A stretch of DNA of 64,000 bases from Marivirga arenosa (GCF_030503895.2 NZ_CP129970.2:2713001-2777000); one strand, 5' to 3'. Shown: positions 1 through 8,905, numbered from the stretch's first letter. The notes: a model not told the origin generated them from the sequence alone. Numbers and translations are program-made.

Positions 1-1
1 T

Positions 2-685
2 CTGGCTACAACGGAAAAGCATAAGGTAATCCCAACTATTCTTTCCAGATGTCAGATCTATGATTTTAATAGAATAAAAGTATCTGATATATCAGATCAT
101 TTGAAGGAAATTGCTGATAGAGAAGGCATAGAAGCAGAAGATGCTGCTTTGCACTTAATTGCGCAAAAGGCAGACGGAGCTTTACGTGATGCACTTTCTA
201 TTTTTGATTTAATTGTTACCTTTTCGCCTGATAAAAAAATCACTTATCAAACTACCATTGATAATCTTCATATTTTAGATTATGATTATTATTTCAAGGT
301 GACGGACGCTTTAAATGGTGAAAAAATTCCTGAAGCATTATTACTGTTTGACGAAATCCTGAAGAATGGCTTTGATGGTCATAATTTTGTAAATGGATTA
401 GCCTCGCATTTTAGAGACCTTTTAGTTTGCAAAGATGCCTCTACTCTAGAGTTATTAGAAGTTTCGGATCAAGTAAAAGCGCAATATCAGGAGCAAGCGA
501 AGAATGTTGACGCTTCATTCTTGCTATCTGGTTTACAGATTCTCAATCAAACGGATCAATCCTATAAAGCGAGTAAAAATCAGAGATTGGCAGTTGAGTT
601 AGCTTTGATGAAGTTAGCAAAGCTCAATAGTGCTATTGATTTAGCGAAGCAGCAGGAAGAAGTTCTAAAAAAAAAAGTAAGCTAA
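2..685 (+). CDS. dnaX: DNA polymerase III subunit gamma/tau, 5'-truncated; zero-frame (gamma-type) end
   Basis: Clamp-loader ATPase of the replicative polymerase. The window opens inside the gene, and the frame is open from base 2 (227 residues visible). The first residues carry the AAA+ sensor and the SRC arginine-finger motif (ATTEKHK...SRCQ), followed by the helical domain III typical of DnaX (roughly residues 80-215). The TTG at 101 is internal, not a start. The zero frame ends at TAA 683-685, only six bases after an A10 run at 667-676. The -1 frame continues open for another 195 codons with a DnaX-type C-terminal domain. The natural reading is a short gamma product here and a long tau product by slippage. 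A sequencing error in the homopolymer is the alternative. Confidence 0.93.
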   Translation: MATTEKHKVIPTILSRCQIYDFNRIKVSDISDHLKEIADREGIEAEDAALHLIAQKADGALRDALSIFDLIVTFSPDKKITYQTTIDNLHILDYDYYFKVTDALNGEKIPEALLLFDEILKNGFDGHNFVNGLASHFRDLLVCKDASTLELLEVSDQVKAQYQEQAKNVDASFLLSGLQILNQTDQSYKASKNQRLAVELALMKLAKLNSAIDLAKQQEEVLKKKVS

Positions 686-721
686 GTGAGCAGTCTGACT
701 CTGAAGATGAGTCATCTTCAG
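667..721 (+). promoter_or_regulatory. Putative dnaX frameshift/slippage signal (A10 run plus hairpin)
   Basis: The coding strand has ten consecutive A residues (667-676), followed in the zero frame by gta-agc-TAA. An AGGAAG purine stretch (654-659) lies 7 bases upstream. A perfect 9-bp stem with a 3-base loop lies downstream (arms 701-709 and 713-721). A -1 ribosomal shift, or transcripts with one extra A, joins the gamma frame to the open frame that follows. In known dnaX genes either a -1 ribosomal frameshift (E. coli) or transcriptional slippage on A9 (Thermus) does this. The 24-base spacer to the hairpin is longer than usual for ribosomal frameshifting, so slippage on the A run itself seems more likely. 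Confidence 0.7.
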
Positions 722-1269
722 TAAAAAAGACTTCCATTGCTGACCAGATGGCTGCTAAGGCCAGACAGAATAAGCCATTAAAGTCAGCTCCTTCAATTCC
801 AAAGCCAGGAGAGTCCGTTCAGAAAAAAACTGAAGAGAAAAAACCTAATCCAATAGTTGGCACTTCTTCTGAAGAATCATCTGAAGAAATGAGTACATCA
901 ACTGTTCAGAAGCTAGATTTAAATGCAGAGGAGTTAAAGAAAGTAGTAAATCAGTTCGTTGAGCAAAATAAAGTAGGACCTTTAGTTGAGAACTCATTAA
1001 AAAACTCCATTCACTTAGAAGAACAGATGATTACGGTTGAATTATCAAATCCCGTTGAGGTTGATGGTATTGAAAAAATAAAGGCTGATTTTCTAAACTT
1101 TATTCGAGCTAAATTTCAAAATCAGGAAATTCAATTGCAACATCATGTGAATATCGAGAAGGCAGCAGAAAGGCCGTACACTCCAAAGGAGAAATTTGAT
1201 GCTATGATGAAGGAAAATCCTCTTCTTGGTAAATTGCGAGATACTTTCGGCTTGGATCCTGATTATTGA
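677..1269 (+). CDS. dnaX: DnaX tau-specific C-terminal region, in the -1 frame
   Basis: This frame is open from the A10 run to TGA 1267-1269. It holds a Ser/Lys/Pro-rich linker (about 80 residues) and then a compact C-terminal domain of about 110 residues ending ...LRDTFGLDPDY. That ending matches, from memory, the C-terminal domain of Bacteroidota DnaX. ATG 748 could start a separate 173-residue protein, but the codons between the A run and 748 also read as normal linker with no stop. I therefore treat the segment as the tau extension made by frameshifting, in which role it should contact the polymerase core or helicase. It overlaps the convergent CPBP gene by 7 bp. Confidence 0.75.
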
Positions 1270-2174
1270 TTTTTAATTATTTTAATGAGATGATGCTGAA
1301 GAATAGAATCACTATTTAAATCTAAGTTTTTCATCTCCAAAGAGATATTGTAATATTTATAATTCTCTTTTTTGTCAATCTTTTCCCAACCTAGTTTATC
1401 CGCTATATAATTATAGCTTGCATATTGCGTGTTAACAATAGTTTTAAAATCAAAATCAGAAGTATCTTCAACTTTTGATTCGTTGTTGTACTTGTTTTCT
1501 GCGACTTCTATATTAAGTTTAAAATCTGAGTTATTAATAGAAACTTCCTGATTTAAGTGTGTAGAAAAAGCAAGAATTGTTAAAACAGTATTATAAATTG
1601 CATGATGTAGAAAAGCCCATCCGAATCCTAGTTTTATTCTTAAGTATCCTAATATTGTACCGCCTATAATTTGAGGGGCTACAAGCAATGGTAATAGAAT
1701 CCATATCAAAATGGATTTTTCTTGAAAATTAAAAATATGGACAAAACCGAACGCTATTACAAAAAGGTAAAAAAATATTCTGAAATGCTTTAACCAAAAA
1801 TTTTTAACTCTCTCTTTCCCAATGAAAAGACCAATAAATTTAAATAAATAGTTTCTTTTATAATGAAGCGGAAGCCTAAAAATAATTTCTTCTATAAGAG
1901 GGGATAGAATACCACCTGCTAATATGAGTATAATAATCCCATATTCATTGGCAATGTTTGAAACAGAATGGTTATTTAAATCGATATTACTAAATTCTTC
2001 TAATATGTATAAAAGAAATAGAATAGGGGAAATAAGTATCGCATCTATTAACAAAAAAATAAACAGCTTACTCCATTTACTTTCAGAGTCATCTGCACTT
2101 TTGTTTGGGTTCGGTTCTGGGTTTTTAAGGAAAGCCACATATTCCTTAAAATTGGTTCTAATAAGGTTGAGCAA
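1263..2174 (-). CDS. CPBP (Abi/Rce1-like) family intramembrane metalloprotease
   Basis: 303 residues with about seven hydrophobic segments. The three family motifs are present: EEIIFR (E95, E96, R100), FGFVH (H146) and a HHAIYN block (H190/H191, N195). These place it in the CPBP family of Rce1-like glutamate-type membrane proteases. The N terminus is cytoplasmic-looking and the last 90 residues form a soluble tail rich in Asn, Lys and Asp. Family members process prenylated or peptide substrates, protect against bacteriocins, or are of unknown role; nothing here identifies the substrate. It is a single gene, convergent with dnaX (7-bp overlap). Confidence 0.85.
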   Translation of the reverse strand: MLNLIRTNFKEYVAFLKNPEPNPNKSADDSESKWSKLFIFLLIDAILISPILFLLYILEEFSNIDLNNHSVSNIANEYGIIILILAGGILSPLIEEIIFRLPLHYKRNYLFKFIGLFIGKERVKNFWLKHFRIFFYLFVIAFGFVHIFNFQEKSILIWILLPLLVAPQIIGGTILGYLRIKLGFGWAFLHHAIYNTVLTILAFSTHLNQEVSINNSDFKLNIEVAENKYNNESKVEDTSDFDFKTIVNTQYASYNYIADKLGWEKIDKKENYKYYNISLEMKNLDLNSDSILQHHLIKIIKNQ

Positions 2175-2196
2175 AATTGATTAACAAGTTTGAAAG

Positions 2197-3108
2197 CTAG
2201 TAAGGTATTTTAATGTTTAAGCCGATATTCATTACACTTTTGAATTGAATGCCGGGTACGTATCGGAACTCTCCTAAAGCTTCATTAATTACAATTTCTT
2301 TAGATTTAATATCATCATCATAAATTAATTGGGTGCTATATGAAGCAGATAAGAAACTGTTGATTTTAAAGATTAATGCAGTTTCCCAATTAATGTCAAT
2401 ATTTCCTAATTTTTCATAATCAGCAAACATATTTAGGTTTGTCGAAAGGTTTACATTCTCCCAAATGTCTTTTTGGAAAGATGAAGAAAAGTTAATACCC
2501 CCTTGGAATCTTGTGGTTTCACCTATTTCAACACCATAAGCCCCAGCGTTAGATAGGCTATCATCGGTTACAATTGTTGTTTTAGATGAAAGTGGAGAAA
2601 AAGAAGCTGAAAATATTTCTTTGTATCGATAGGTAAGGCCAATATTAGCTAAGAGAAAACCAGGCGCTAAAAATCTCGAAATTACTTCGTTTTCCTCATT
2701 CAGACCTTCATCAAATTGGGTCCTAAAATCAACCATTCCTGAGATGAAAATTCTTTTCTTTAGCTGTCTACTATACCTTGAAGTTAAAATTATATTATCA
2801 TCTGTTTTGATAAAAGGATTTTCATTTTCTCCTTGTCTTAGTAAACCATAGGCTAAATCTAATCTATTGCTCCAAGCATTTTTACCCTTTTCATAATTTG
2901 CTTTGAAGTTTGATAGTCCTCCAATGGATATAGAGCTTTTACCTCCACCATTCCAGTTGGTTAGATCAACCTGAGAAAAATTTATGTTAATTAAACCGCC
3001 TTTATCCCAATATGAAGTGTCAGTGTTTGCAGCAATACTATCAGTTTGTGCTATAGCATTTGTTGCACTCACTAAAATCAGAAAAATAATAGCTTTAATT
3101 ATTTTCAT
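2197..3108 (-). CDS. DUF3078 domain-containing outer-membrane-type protein
   Basis: 303 residues with a clear Sec signal peptide (MKIIKAIIFLILVSATNAIAQ). The mature protein starts with the DUF3078 signature: W-x-x-GG, NFSQ and NWxxGG blocks near residues 34-56. The rest alternates short amphipathic strands rich in aromatic residues and Ser/Asn, consistent with an outer-membrane beta-barrel. The family is restricted mainly to Bacteroidota and has no assigned function. The next upstream gene on this strand is the response regulator (30-bp gap), so co-transcription is possible. Confidence 0.85.
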   Translation of the reverse strand: MKIIKAIIFLILVSATNAIAQTDSIAANTDTSYWDKGGLININFSQVDLTNWNGGGKSSISIGGLSNFKANYEKGKNAWSNRLDLAYGLLRQGENENPFIKTDDNIILTSRYSRQLKKRIFISGMVDFRTQFDEGLNEENEVISRFLAPGFLLANIGLTYRYKEIFSASFSPLSSKTTIVTDDSLSNAGAYGVEIGETTRFQGGINFSSSFQKDIWENVNLSTNLNMFADYEKLGNIDINWETALIFKINSFLSASYSTQLIYDDDIKSKEIVINEALGEFRYVPGIQFKSVMNIGLNIKIPY

Positions 3109-3138
3109 AGCCAGAAAATGTTGATGTTGATTTAAAAA

Positions 3139-3555
3139 TTAGCTTAAATCCAAAGAACGAATCTCGTTAAGAGCGTTCTCAGTAAGCGGTTTGGTAATGA
3201 ATTTAATTACATGATCGTTGTTTACGATCTTATCTATATCTCTTTTGTTATCTGAACTGGATAGAATTATAACTTTACATTTATCTTTTACAATGTCAGA
3301 GAATTTTTCGAATTCATATAGAAATACGAATCCATCAACTATAGGCATGTTGATATCAAGAAAGATGATGTTAGGGAGTTTGTCAGGATCATTTTTATGA
3401 TCTTCTAAATATTCTAAGGCACTTTTACCTGAATTTTTAATTTCGACATATTTTGCGAATTCCGTTATTTCTATGATACGCTTGCTGATGAAGTTATCAG
3501 TATCATTGTCATCGACAAGCATCACTAAATCAACAGTTTTTGTAGCTGTTACCAT
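3139..3555 (-). CDS. Single-domain response regulator (receiver domain only)
   Basis: 138 residues that form one CheY-like receiver domain and nothing else. Visible landmarks are the acidic pair D15/D16, the phospho-acceptor D67 in FLDINMP, the switch Ser in the IILSSS stretch and the conserved Lys in FITKPL. The insert after helix 2 and the D-N-x-x-D start resemble the stand-alone receivers common in Bacteroidota that sit beside hybrid kinases. No DNA-binding output domain exists, so it should act by protein contact or phosphate relay. No kinase gene adjoins it. Confidence 0.9.
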   Translation of the reverse strand: MVTATKTVDLVMLVDDNDTDNFISKRIIEITEFAKYVEIKNSGKSALEYLEDHKNDPDKLPNIIFLDINMPIVDGFVFLYEFEKFSDIVKDKCKVIILSSSDNKRDIDKIVNNDHVIKFITKPLTENALNEIRSLDLS

Positions 3556-3652
3556 GTAATTTACCCTTGTAATCTAATTGATCAACTTTCTTATTACTCT
3601 GTTTAGAGTTATTTCTAAACATAAGTAAAGTTTTTTTTATTTGAAACATAAT

Positions 3653-3695
3653 TCTATCGAAATACACTATTTTTTCGATAGATGCCACAAATGTA
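3653..3695 (-). promoter_or_regulatory. Probable promoter -7 box with a 10-bp dyad at the transcription start
   Basis: On the minus strand TACATTTG (complement of 3688-3695) fits the Bacteroidota -7 consensus TAnnTTTG. Just downstream is a perfect 10-bp inverted repeat (arms 3653-3662 and 3673-3682, 10-base loop) near where transcription would begin. It lies 98-142 bases before the response-regulator ATG, giving a long leader. The dyad could be an operator or a 5' stabilising hairpin. It is a poor terminator because no T run follows it on the minus strand. Confidence 0.45.
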
Positions 3696-3731
3696 AGACA
3701 ATGTAGTTAAGAATTAATGTAATTGTTTCTT

Positions 3732-5768
3732 TTATTTCTGTTTGATTAGAATTAATTCACCTTCTTTTAAGGTGTAATCATTTTTGTTATTCCACTCCAT
3801 TATATCTTTTAAGCTAACATTATATTTTCTTGCTAACGCATACATTGTATCTCCAGATTCTACTTTATGTTCAATGGTCTTTGAATCATTTGATTGGTCA
3901 GCTGCCTCAGAAGCGCTGTTTTTCATAGCTTCATCATCAGTTTGACTTCCCTCTTTTGAAGGGTTTTCAAAATATTCTACTTTATTTACTTTAATAATCT
4001 GACCAATTGAAAGGGTGTCTCTAATGTTTAATTCGTTGACGCTTAAAAGATTAGATATTTTCATATTAAAGCGGTTAGCAATAGAGAAAAATGTATCCCC
4101 TTTTCTTATTGTATATTCCATCAAATCAGCTTGGACAGACTCATTTTCATTTTCGAATTTAATATCCTCTTCTTTGCTTGACTCTTCAATTATATTTTTA
4201 CCTACTTCAACTTCTGTAGAATCAATTTCTTCTGTCTTTTCTTCTATTAATACAGTATCTACTTCTGTACTATTGCTATCGGATAATGTTTCAGAAATAA
4301 GTGAATCTGATGAAGAAATCACTATTGAATCTTTAAGTTTTTCATGAATTGGGTTGATAGCATTTTTCGATGAATCATGATTATTATGAATTGTATCTGG
4401 CTGTTGTTCATTGATGACAGTTTCTATCACTTCTTGCTGTTTTGGCTCATCTTTCTCTACTTTTGGTGCTGTTCTGTATTCAATTTCTACGTTAGCAGGA
4501 CGATTTTGTCTTAACCATAATACTCTGCCTACTCTCGGTTGAGCAGGTGGTTCCATTCTATTTTTCCTATATAGTTTCTTAAGTTTTACTCCATATTTCT
4601 GACTGATATCCCACATTGTTTCACTTTCAGTAACTGTATGATAATAAAATTTAGCTCGATTTCTTTTTCTTCTTAAATAGTAAATTCTTCCTGTTGTTAA
4701 CTCCTCTCTGATTTTAAGGTCGTTAAACTTTCTAAATTTATATTGTTCTATTCCTGCCACTTCAGCTAATTTCTGTACTGTATAACCAGCTGGAGCATAA
4801 ATTCCGTCTAATCCATTTATTTCTACCTTATGGGGGATAGATCGATCAGATTTACTAGGGTAGTGGTCTACTAAGGGGAATTTTTGCTGCTCTTTATCAT
4901 TTATATCTCCTGGTAAATGATCTAACTCAGCTTCTTTTTGATTCTGTAATTTGGTTATCTTTTCAAGATTACTCAGTGGAACAACAATAGTATATTCCTT
5001 ATCCTCAGGGATTTTGCTTCTTTTCAACCATTTATTATATTCAACAAGAAGTTCATAGGGTACTTCTTCCTGTTTCGCAATAGTTTTTAGGTTGTCGGAT
5101 TTTTTTGAGGATACTTCTTTTAAATAGTAGGGAGTTTTAGATGTTCCTAATACATTTTCAAATGCCACTTTATGAGCAAGATATTTTTTCAAATACCAAT
5201 ACGTATCACTAGTTATCTTTAGTTTATCTTTCCCGAAATTGCTTTCATCTACCACATCCATAGCGCCACCACGGCCTCTTTGATAAGCGATTAAGGCATA
5301 GGCCCAATTGTCGAAATATTCATTATGACTTTTTAAGTAATTTGCAGCAGCACGGCTAGAGGAAACGATATTCATTCGCTCGTCAACATAGCGATCTATT
5401 CTTAAGTTATTTTCTAAACCCGATATTTCCTTAAACTGCCAAAAGCCTACAGCATTACTGCTAGAAACAGCGTCTGATACTAATGCACTTTCTTGAATTA
5501 CTAAATATTTAAAGTCTTCAGGTAAGCCTTCTTCTTGAAAAATTCTTTCGATTATAGGCATGTACATATCTACCCTTTCCAGTTTTTTCTGAAAGTATTT
5601 TTCACTTCTTGTTAATGCATCTACATCTGCTTGAATGTCACGAATTGCATCGGAGGTTAATCTTAAATCCATATTAGCAAATGCAATTCTTGAGGGAACT
5701 TGTTGAGCATTTGCAATAAAGCACAATGGATAAATAAATAGTAATAGTAAAGGGAATTTCAATCTCAT
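3732..5768 (-). CDS. Membrane-bound/secreted lytic transglycosylase with LysM repeats (MltD-like)
   Basis: 678 residues. A signal peptide (about 1-21) is followed by an SLT goose-lysozyme-like domain (about 75-215) with catalytic E93 in IQESA and the GFWQF motif at 108-112. Next is a degenerate LysM-like stretch (about 325-365), LysM modules at about 376-420, 551-594 and 633-677, and a long Asp/Glu/Ser-rich linker (430-548). It should cleave the MurNAc-GlcNAc bond of peptidoglycan in the periplasm, forming anhydro-MurNAc ends. It is the last gene of the M16 > methyltransferase > SLT operon; its ATG overlaps the methyltransferase stop by 4 bp. Confidence 0.92.
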   Translation of the reverse strand: MRLKFPLLLLFIYPLCFIANAQQVPSRIAFANMDLRLTSDAIRDIQADVDALTRSEKYFQKKLERVDMYMPIIERIFQEEGLPEDFKYLVIQESALVSDAVSSSNAVGFWQFKEISGLENNLRIDRYVDERMNIVSSSRAAANYLKSHNEYFDNWAYALIAYQRGRGGAMDVVDESNFGKDKLKITSDTYWYLKKYLAHKVAFENVLGTSKTPYYLKEVSSKKSDNLKTIAKQEEVPYELLVEYNKWLKRSKIPEDKEYTIVVPLSNLEKITKLQNQKEAELDHLPGDINDKEQQKFPLVDHYPSKSDRSIPHKVEINGLDGIYAPAGYTVQKLAEVAGIEQYKFRKFNDLKIREELTTGRIYYLRRKRNRAKFYYHTVTESETMWDISQKYGVKLKKLYRKNRMEPPAQPRVGRVLWLRQNRPANVEIEYRTAPKVEKDEPKQQEVIETVINEQQPDTIHNNHDSSKNAINPIHEKLKDSIVISSSDSLISETLSDSNSTEVDTVLIEEKTEEIDSTEVEVGKNIIEESSKEEDIKFENENESVQADLMEYTIRKGDTFFSIANRFNMKISNLLSVNELNIRDTLSIGQIIKVNKVEYFENPSKEGSQTDDEAMKNSASEAADQSNDSKTIEHKVESGDTMYALARKYNVSLKDIMEWNNKNDYTLKEGELILIKQK

Positions 5769-6409
5769 TTTTTTCTTAAAATCATTAAGCCATCTCTTAT
5801 TGGAAATAGTACATTTTGTACACGCTCATCTTTATGTACAAATTCGTTAAAATTAAGCATAGCTTCTGTATCTTTATCAAGCTTTTTTCTGTTTTTTTCT
5901 AAAACTTTCCCGCTCCATAAAACATTGTCAACTAGAATGTAACCTCCGGTTTTAACCTTGTCTATACAGATGTCATAATAGTTTTGATAATTTGATTTAT
6001 CAGCATCAATAAAAACCATATCCCATTCAACATCCAGCTTTGGCACAATATCTAATGCTTTACCTATCTTTAACTCTATTTTTTCTGCAAAATCAGATTC
6101 ATTAAAATATTCAGTTAGTCGGTCTTTCAATTCTTCATTAACATCTACCGTAATGAGTTTACCATCATTTTGAAGACCTTCAGCCATACATAATGCAGAA
6201 TAACCAGTGTAGGTGCCTATCTCTAATATGTTTTTAGGTTGAATCATGTGAGAAATCATGGAAAGTACTCTACCCTGTAAATGCCCACTTAACATTCTGG
6301 GTTTTAAAACTTCAGTATGCGTTTCTCGATTTATTCTATAGAGAAGCTCATTTTCATTTTCGGTATGAGCTTCAACATATCTCTCTAAGTCTGGATCTAG
6401 AAATTCCAT
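5765..6409 (-). CDS. Class I SAM-dependent O-methyltransferase (caffeoyl-CoA OMT-like)
   Basis: 214 residues, the usual length for the bacterial methyltransferase_3 family. SAM-binding motif I is EIGTYTGYS (63-71). The divalent-metal and catalytic residues fall at D135 in IDADKSNY and D161/N162 in ILVDNVLW. It should methylate a hydroxyl of a small catechol-like or unknown substrate using SAM in the cytoplasm. It sits between an M16 protease (1-bp gap) and a lytic transglycosylase (4-bp overlap), so it is translationally coupled to both, though the functional link is unclear. Confidence 0.9.
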   Translation of the reverse strand: MEFLDPDLERYVEAHTENENELLYRINRETHTEVLKPRMLSGHLQGRVLSMISHMIQPKNILEIGTYTGYSALCMAEGLQNDGKLITVDVNEELKDRLTEYFNESDFAEKIELKIGKALDIVPKLDVEWDMVFIDADKSNYQNYYDICIDKVKTGGYILVDNVLWSGKVLEKNRKKLDKDTEAMLNFNEFVHKDERVQNVLFPIRDGLMILRKK

Positions 6410-6410
6410 T

Positions 6411-7649
6411 TCATCTTCTTTTAGCTGTATAGGTTAAAATACTCAATCTATCCTCATTAAAAATTTCATGTGCAGTGTCTTGTAAGTCAGAAGCCGAAAT
6501 ATTCCTTATCTGATTAAATAACTCATCTAAGGATTCAATTTTATCTTTATCTAATAAACTCCTGCCTAACATGAGCATATAATTCATATTGTTCTCCTCT
6601 GCCATTGCTAATTGCCCCATAAGTTGCTGTTTGGCTACATGAAGTTGCATGCTGCCTAAAGGCTTATTTTGTAATTTTAATAATTCCTTTTTTACAAGCT
6701 TTATACTTTTCGGCAGTTGACCTGGGTCTGTCCCGAAAAATATGCTGAACAGGGCAGTATCAGTAAACGGATGATAACCGGCATCAATTGCATAAACAAA
6801 GCCATATTTCTCCCTTAAGGCCATATTTAATCGGCTGTTCATGCCAGGTCCGCCAAGGATATTCACTAACATAAAAAAGGCTAGCCGTTTTGGATGATGA
6901 ATAGGATAGGCGGTAGTGCCTATAGCACATTGTGATTGAGATATTTCTTTATCGAAATTTAATCGTCTTGGTAAATAGTGATCAAAACTTATTCTTTCCC
7001 TTTTCCTTTTATGATGAGCTATAGGTTCCAAATATTTTTTTATGAAACGATCTAATTTCTTTTCTGAAATATTTCCTACAATAGAAAACACTATCCTTTC
7101 AGTATCTAAATTTTCTTCTAAAAATTCCAAGAAGTGATTTCTGTGGAAGCTTTTCAGGCTCTCTTCAGTACCTAAAATGTTATTTCCCAATGGATGACCT
7201 GAAAATACTAAGGCGTCAAATTGGTCTTGTATATCATCTTCAGGAGAATCTTTATACATGGCCATTTCTTCCAAAATCACTTGTCTTTCCTTTTCGATTT
7301 GCTTTTCAGGAAATATGGATTCAAAAGTAATATCTACAAGTAAGTCTATTGCTTTATCAAGATATTGTTCCAACACTGAAGCGTGAAAAAATATTTTTTC
7401 TTTGGTGGTGTAGGCATTTAACTCACCCCCAACAGAATCGAGCCTATTTAGAATATGAAAAGTTTTGCGCTTTTTAGTCCCTTTAAAAGCCATATGCTCC
7501 CAAAAGTGAGCAATACCGACTTGATGTGGTTTTTCATCGCGACTCCCTATATCTAATGCGAAACCACAGTGAACAATTTTTGAATTGCTAACAGGTTGAT
7601 GTATAACCCTGATTCCGTTTTCTAAAGTCTTAATATTATATAAATTCAT
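6411..7649 (-). CDS. M16 family zinc metallopeptidase (processing-peptidase-like)
   Basis: 412 residues, the size of a single-unit M16B peptidase. The inverted zinc motif HxxEH is intact (H48, E51, H52), and the third ligand region VILEE is at 127-128, about 76 residues downstream as expected. A second non-catalytic half carries the Arg/Tyr segment (GPGMNSRL, around residue 270). There is no signal peptide, so it is probably cytoplasmic. It is the first gene of a three-gene operon, with a TAGTTTTG promoter box just upstream. Confidence 0.92.
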   Translation of the reverse strand: MNLYNIKTLENGIRVIHQPVSNSKIVHCGFALDIGSRDEKPHQVGIAHFWEHMAFKGTKKRKTFHILNRLDSVGGELNAYTTKEKIFFHASVLEQYLDKAIDLLVDITFESIFPEKQIEKERQVILEEMAMYKDSPEDDIQDQFDALVFSGHPLGNNILGTEESLKSFHRNHFLEFLEENLDTERIVFSIVGNISEKKLDRFIKKYLEPIAHHKRKRERISFDHYLPRRLNFDKEISQSQCAIGTTAYPIHHPKRLAFFMLVNILGGPGMNSRLNMALREKYGFVYAIDAGYHPFTDTALFSIFFGTDPGQLPKSIKLVKKELLKLQNKPLGSMQLHVAKQQLMGQLAMAEENNMNYMLMLGRSLLDKDKIESLDELFNQIRNISASDLQDTAHEIFNEDRLSILTYTAKRR

Positions 7650-7667
7650 TCATTCCCCACTTAGCTG

Positions 7668-7675
7668 CAAAACTA
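7668..7675 (-). promoter_or_regulatory. Bacteroidota -7 promoter box for the M16 operon
   Basis: The complement of these bases is TAGTTTTG, an exact match to TAnnTTTG, 19 bases upstream of the M16 ATG at 7649. No clear -33 TTTG is visible. Confidence 0.5.
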
Positions 7676-7727
7676 CAATTATCTTTCTTTTTAATGAAGT
7701 AATGAGTAGGACAAAGGAAATTTTATT

Positions 7728-7735
7728 TAGTTTTG
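7728..7735 (+). promoter_or_regulatory. Bacteroidota -7 promoter box for the GT4 gene
   Basis: TAGTTTTG, an exact match to TAnnTTTG, 33 bases upstream of ATG 7769. It is back to back with the M16 box, so 7650-7768 is a divergent promoter region. Confidence 0.5.
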
Positions 7736-7768
7736 GGCAAAATCAAATTAAGGATTTAATTTTTTAGT

Positions 7769-8902
7769 ATGCATATAGCTTTCGAAGCCAAACGTGCTTT
7801 TAACAATTTTACCGGTTTAGGGAATTATAGTCGATTTGTTATTTCTTCACTAAGAAAATACTACCCTGATGAAGAGTATTCAATATTTACTCCCAAATTA
7901 TCTAAACATTCGGAAGCATTAAGTTTTTTTAAAGAAAATAAGGAATCAACCATTCAACCATCAGGATTATGGAAGTTAGGCAGTTTAAAAAATATTTGGA
8001 GATCAAAGAGAATTGGGCGAATTGCTGAAAAACACGATGTGGATGTTTTTCATGGTTTGAGCAATGAATTGCCTAGTGGCCTTAAAAATTCTACTAAAAA
8101 AGTTGTTACAATTCATGATTTAATCTTTTTAAGATATCCTGAGTTTTATCCGTTAATTGATAGGAAAATCTATAAGAAGAAGTTTAAATCAGCTTGCAAT
8201 AATGCGGATGAAGTAATTGCTGTAAGTGAACAAACTAAGCAGGATCTAATTGAATTTTTTGGTTACCCTGAAGATAAAATAAGCGTTGTGTATCAGGGTG
8301 TTCATCCTATTTATAATCAAGAATTAAAGACGAGAAGATTATTGTATCTCCTCGATCATTATAATTTACATCAGCCTTATTTTTTATATGTAGGCTCTAT
8401 TGAGGATAGAAAAAATGCTAAAGATTTAGTGATGGCATTTAAGTTGGTACTAAATCAGGTAAAAGATGATTTATTACTCCTTATTGTTGGCAAGAAAACA
8501 GCCTATCAAGCAGAGGTCGAAAAGGAAATTACTAATTTGGGATTAGACCATAATGTCAGGATATATAATAAAACACCTTTTTCTGATCTTCCATATCTTT
8601 ATAAAGGTGCTTTAGCTTCAGTTTACCCTTCTAGTTTTGAAGGGTTTGGAATCCCAGTTTTAGAGTCATTATCAGTGGGAACTTCTGTTGTTGCGGGAAA
8701 TCAATCAGCAATGAAAGAAGCAGGAGGGAAGCATGCACTTTATGCTGATCCTAAAAATCATGAGAGTTTAGCTAGTCAAATGGTTAAATTAGCCGAAGAC
8801 AATAATTTTAATGAGCAATTATTGAATAATGTAGAATCGCATCTTGCTAAGTTTACTCAAGAGGAAATTGCTCATGATTTAATGAAAATCTACAAAAAAT
8901 AA
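7769..8902 (+). CDS. GT4-family glycosyltransferase (GT-B fold)
   Basis: 377 residues. The N-terminal half has the FTGLGNYSR loop of GT4 enzymes and HGLSNELP. The C-terminal half carries the nucleotide-sugar-binding Rossmann domain with the E-x7-E signature EGFGIPVLE (about 291-299). It should transfer a sugar from an NDP donor, with retention, to an unidentified acceptor at the cytoplasmic face. It has no transmembrane segment. It is convergent with the GH57-like gene (3-bp gap), next to the alpha-glucan operon. Its substrate could be glucan or an envelope glycan; the sequence does not decide. Confidence 0.88.
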   Translation: MHIAFEAKRAFNNFTGLGNYSRFVISSLRKYYPDEEYSIFTPKLSKHSEALSFFKENKESTIQPSGLWKLGSLKNIWRSKRIGRIAEKHDVDVFHGLSNELPSGLKNSTKKVVTIHDLIFLRYPEFYPLIDRKIYKKKFKSACNNADEVIAVSEQTKQDLIEFFGYPEDKISVVYQGVHPIYNQELKTRRLLYLLDHYNLHQPYFLYVGSIEDRKNAKDLVMAFKLVLNQVKDDLLLLIVGKKTAYQAEVEKEITNLGLDHNVRIYNKTPFSDLPYLYKGALASVYPSSFEGFGIPVLESLSVGTSVVAGNQSAMKEAGGKHALYADPKNHESLASQMVKLAEDNNFNEQLLNNVESHLAKFTQEEIAHDLMKIYKK

Positions 8903-8905
8903 ATT

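Noticed and set aside
748-1269. A stand-alone 173-residue gene starting at ATG 748
   Set aside because: The same frame is open and linker-like back to the A10 run, and the C-terminal domain belongs to DnaX; treated as the tau extension.
1924-2184. Open frame opposite the CPBP protease gene
   Set aside because: It lies antisense inside a well-supported gene, has no family resemblance and is a shadow of AT-rich codon use; the same holds for the other antisense frames (for example 12385-12675, 21378-21611, 58891-59115).
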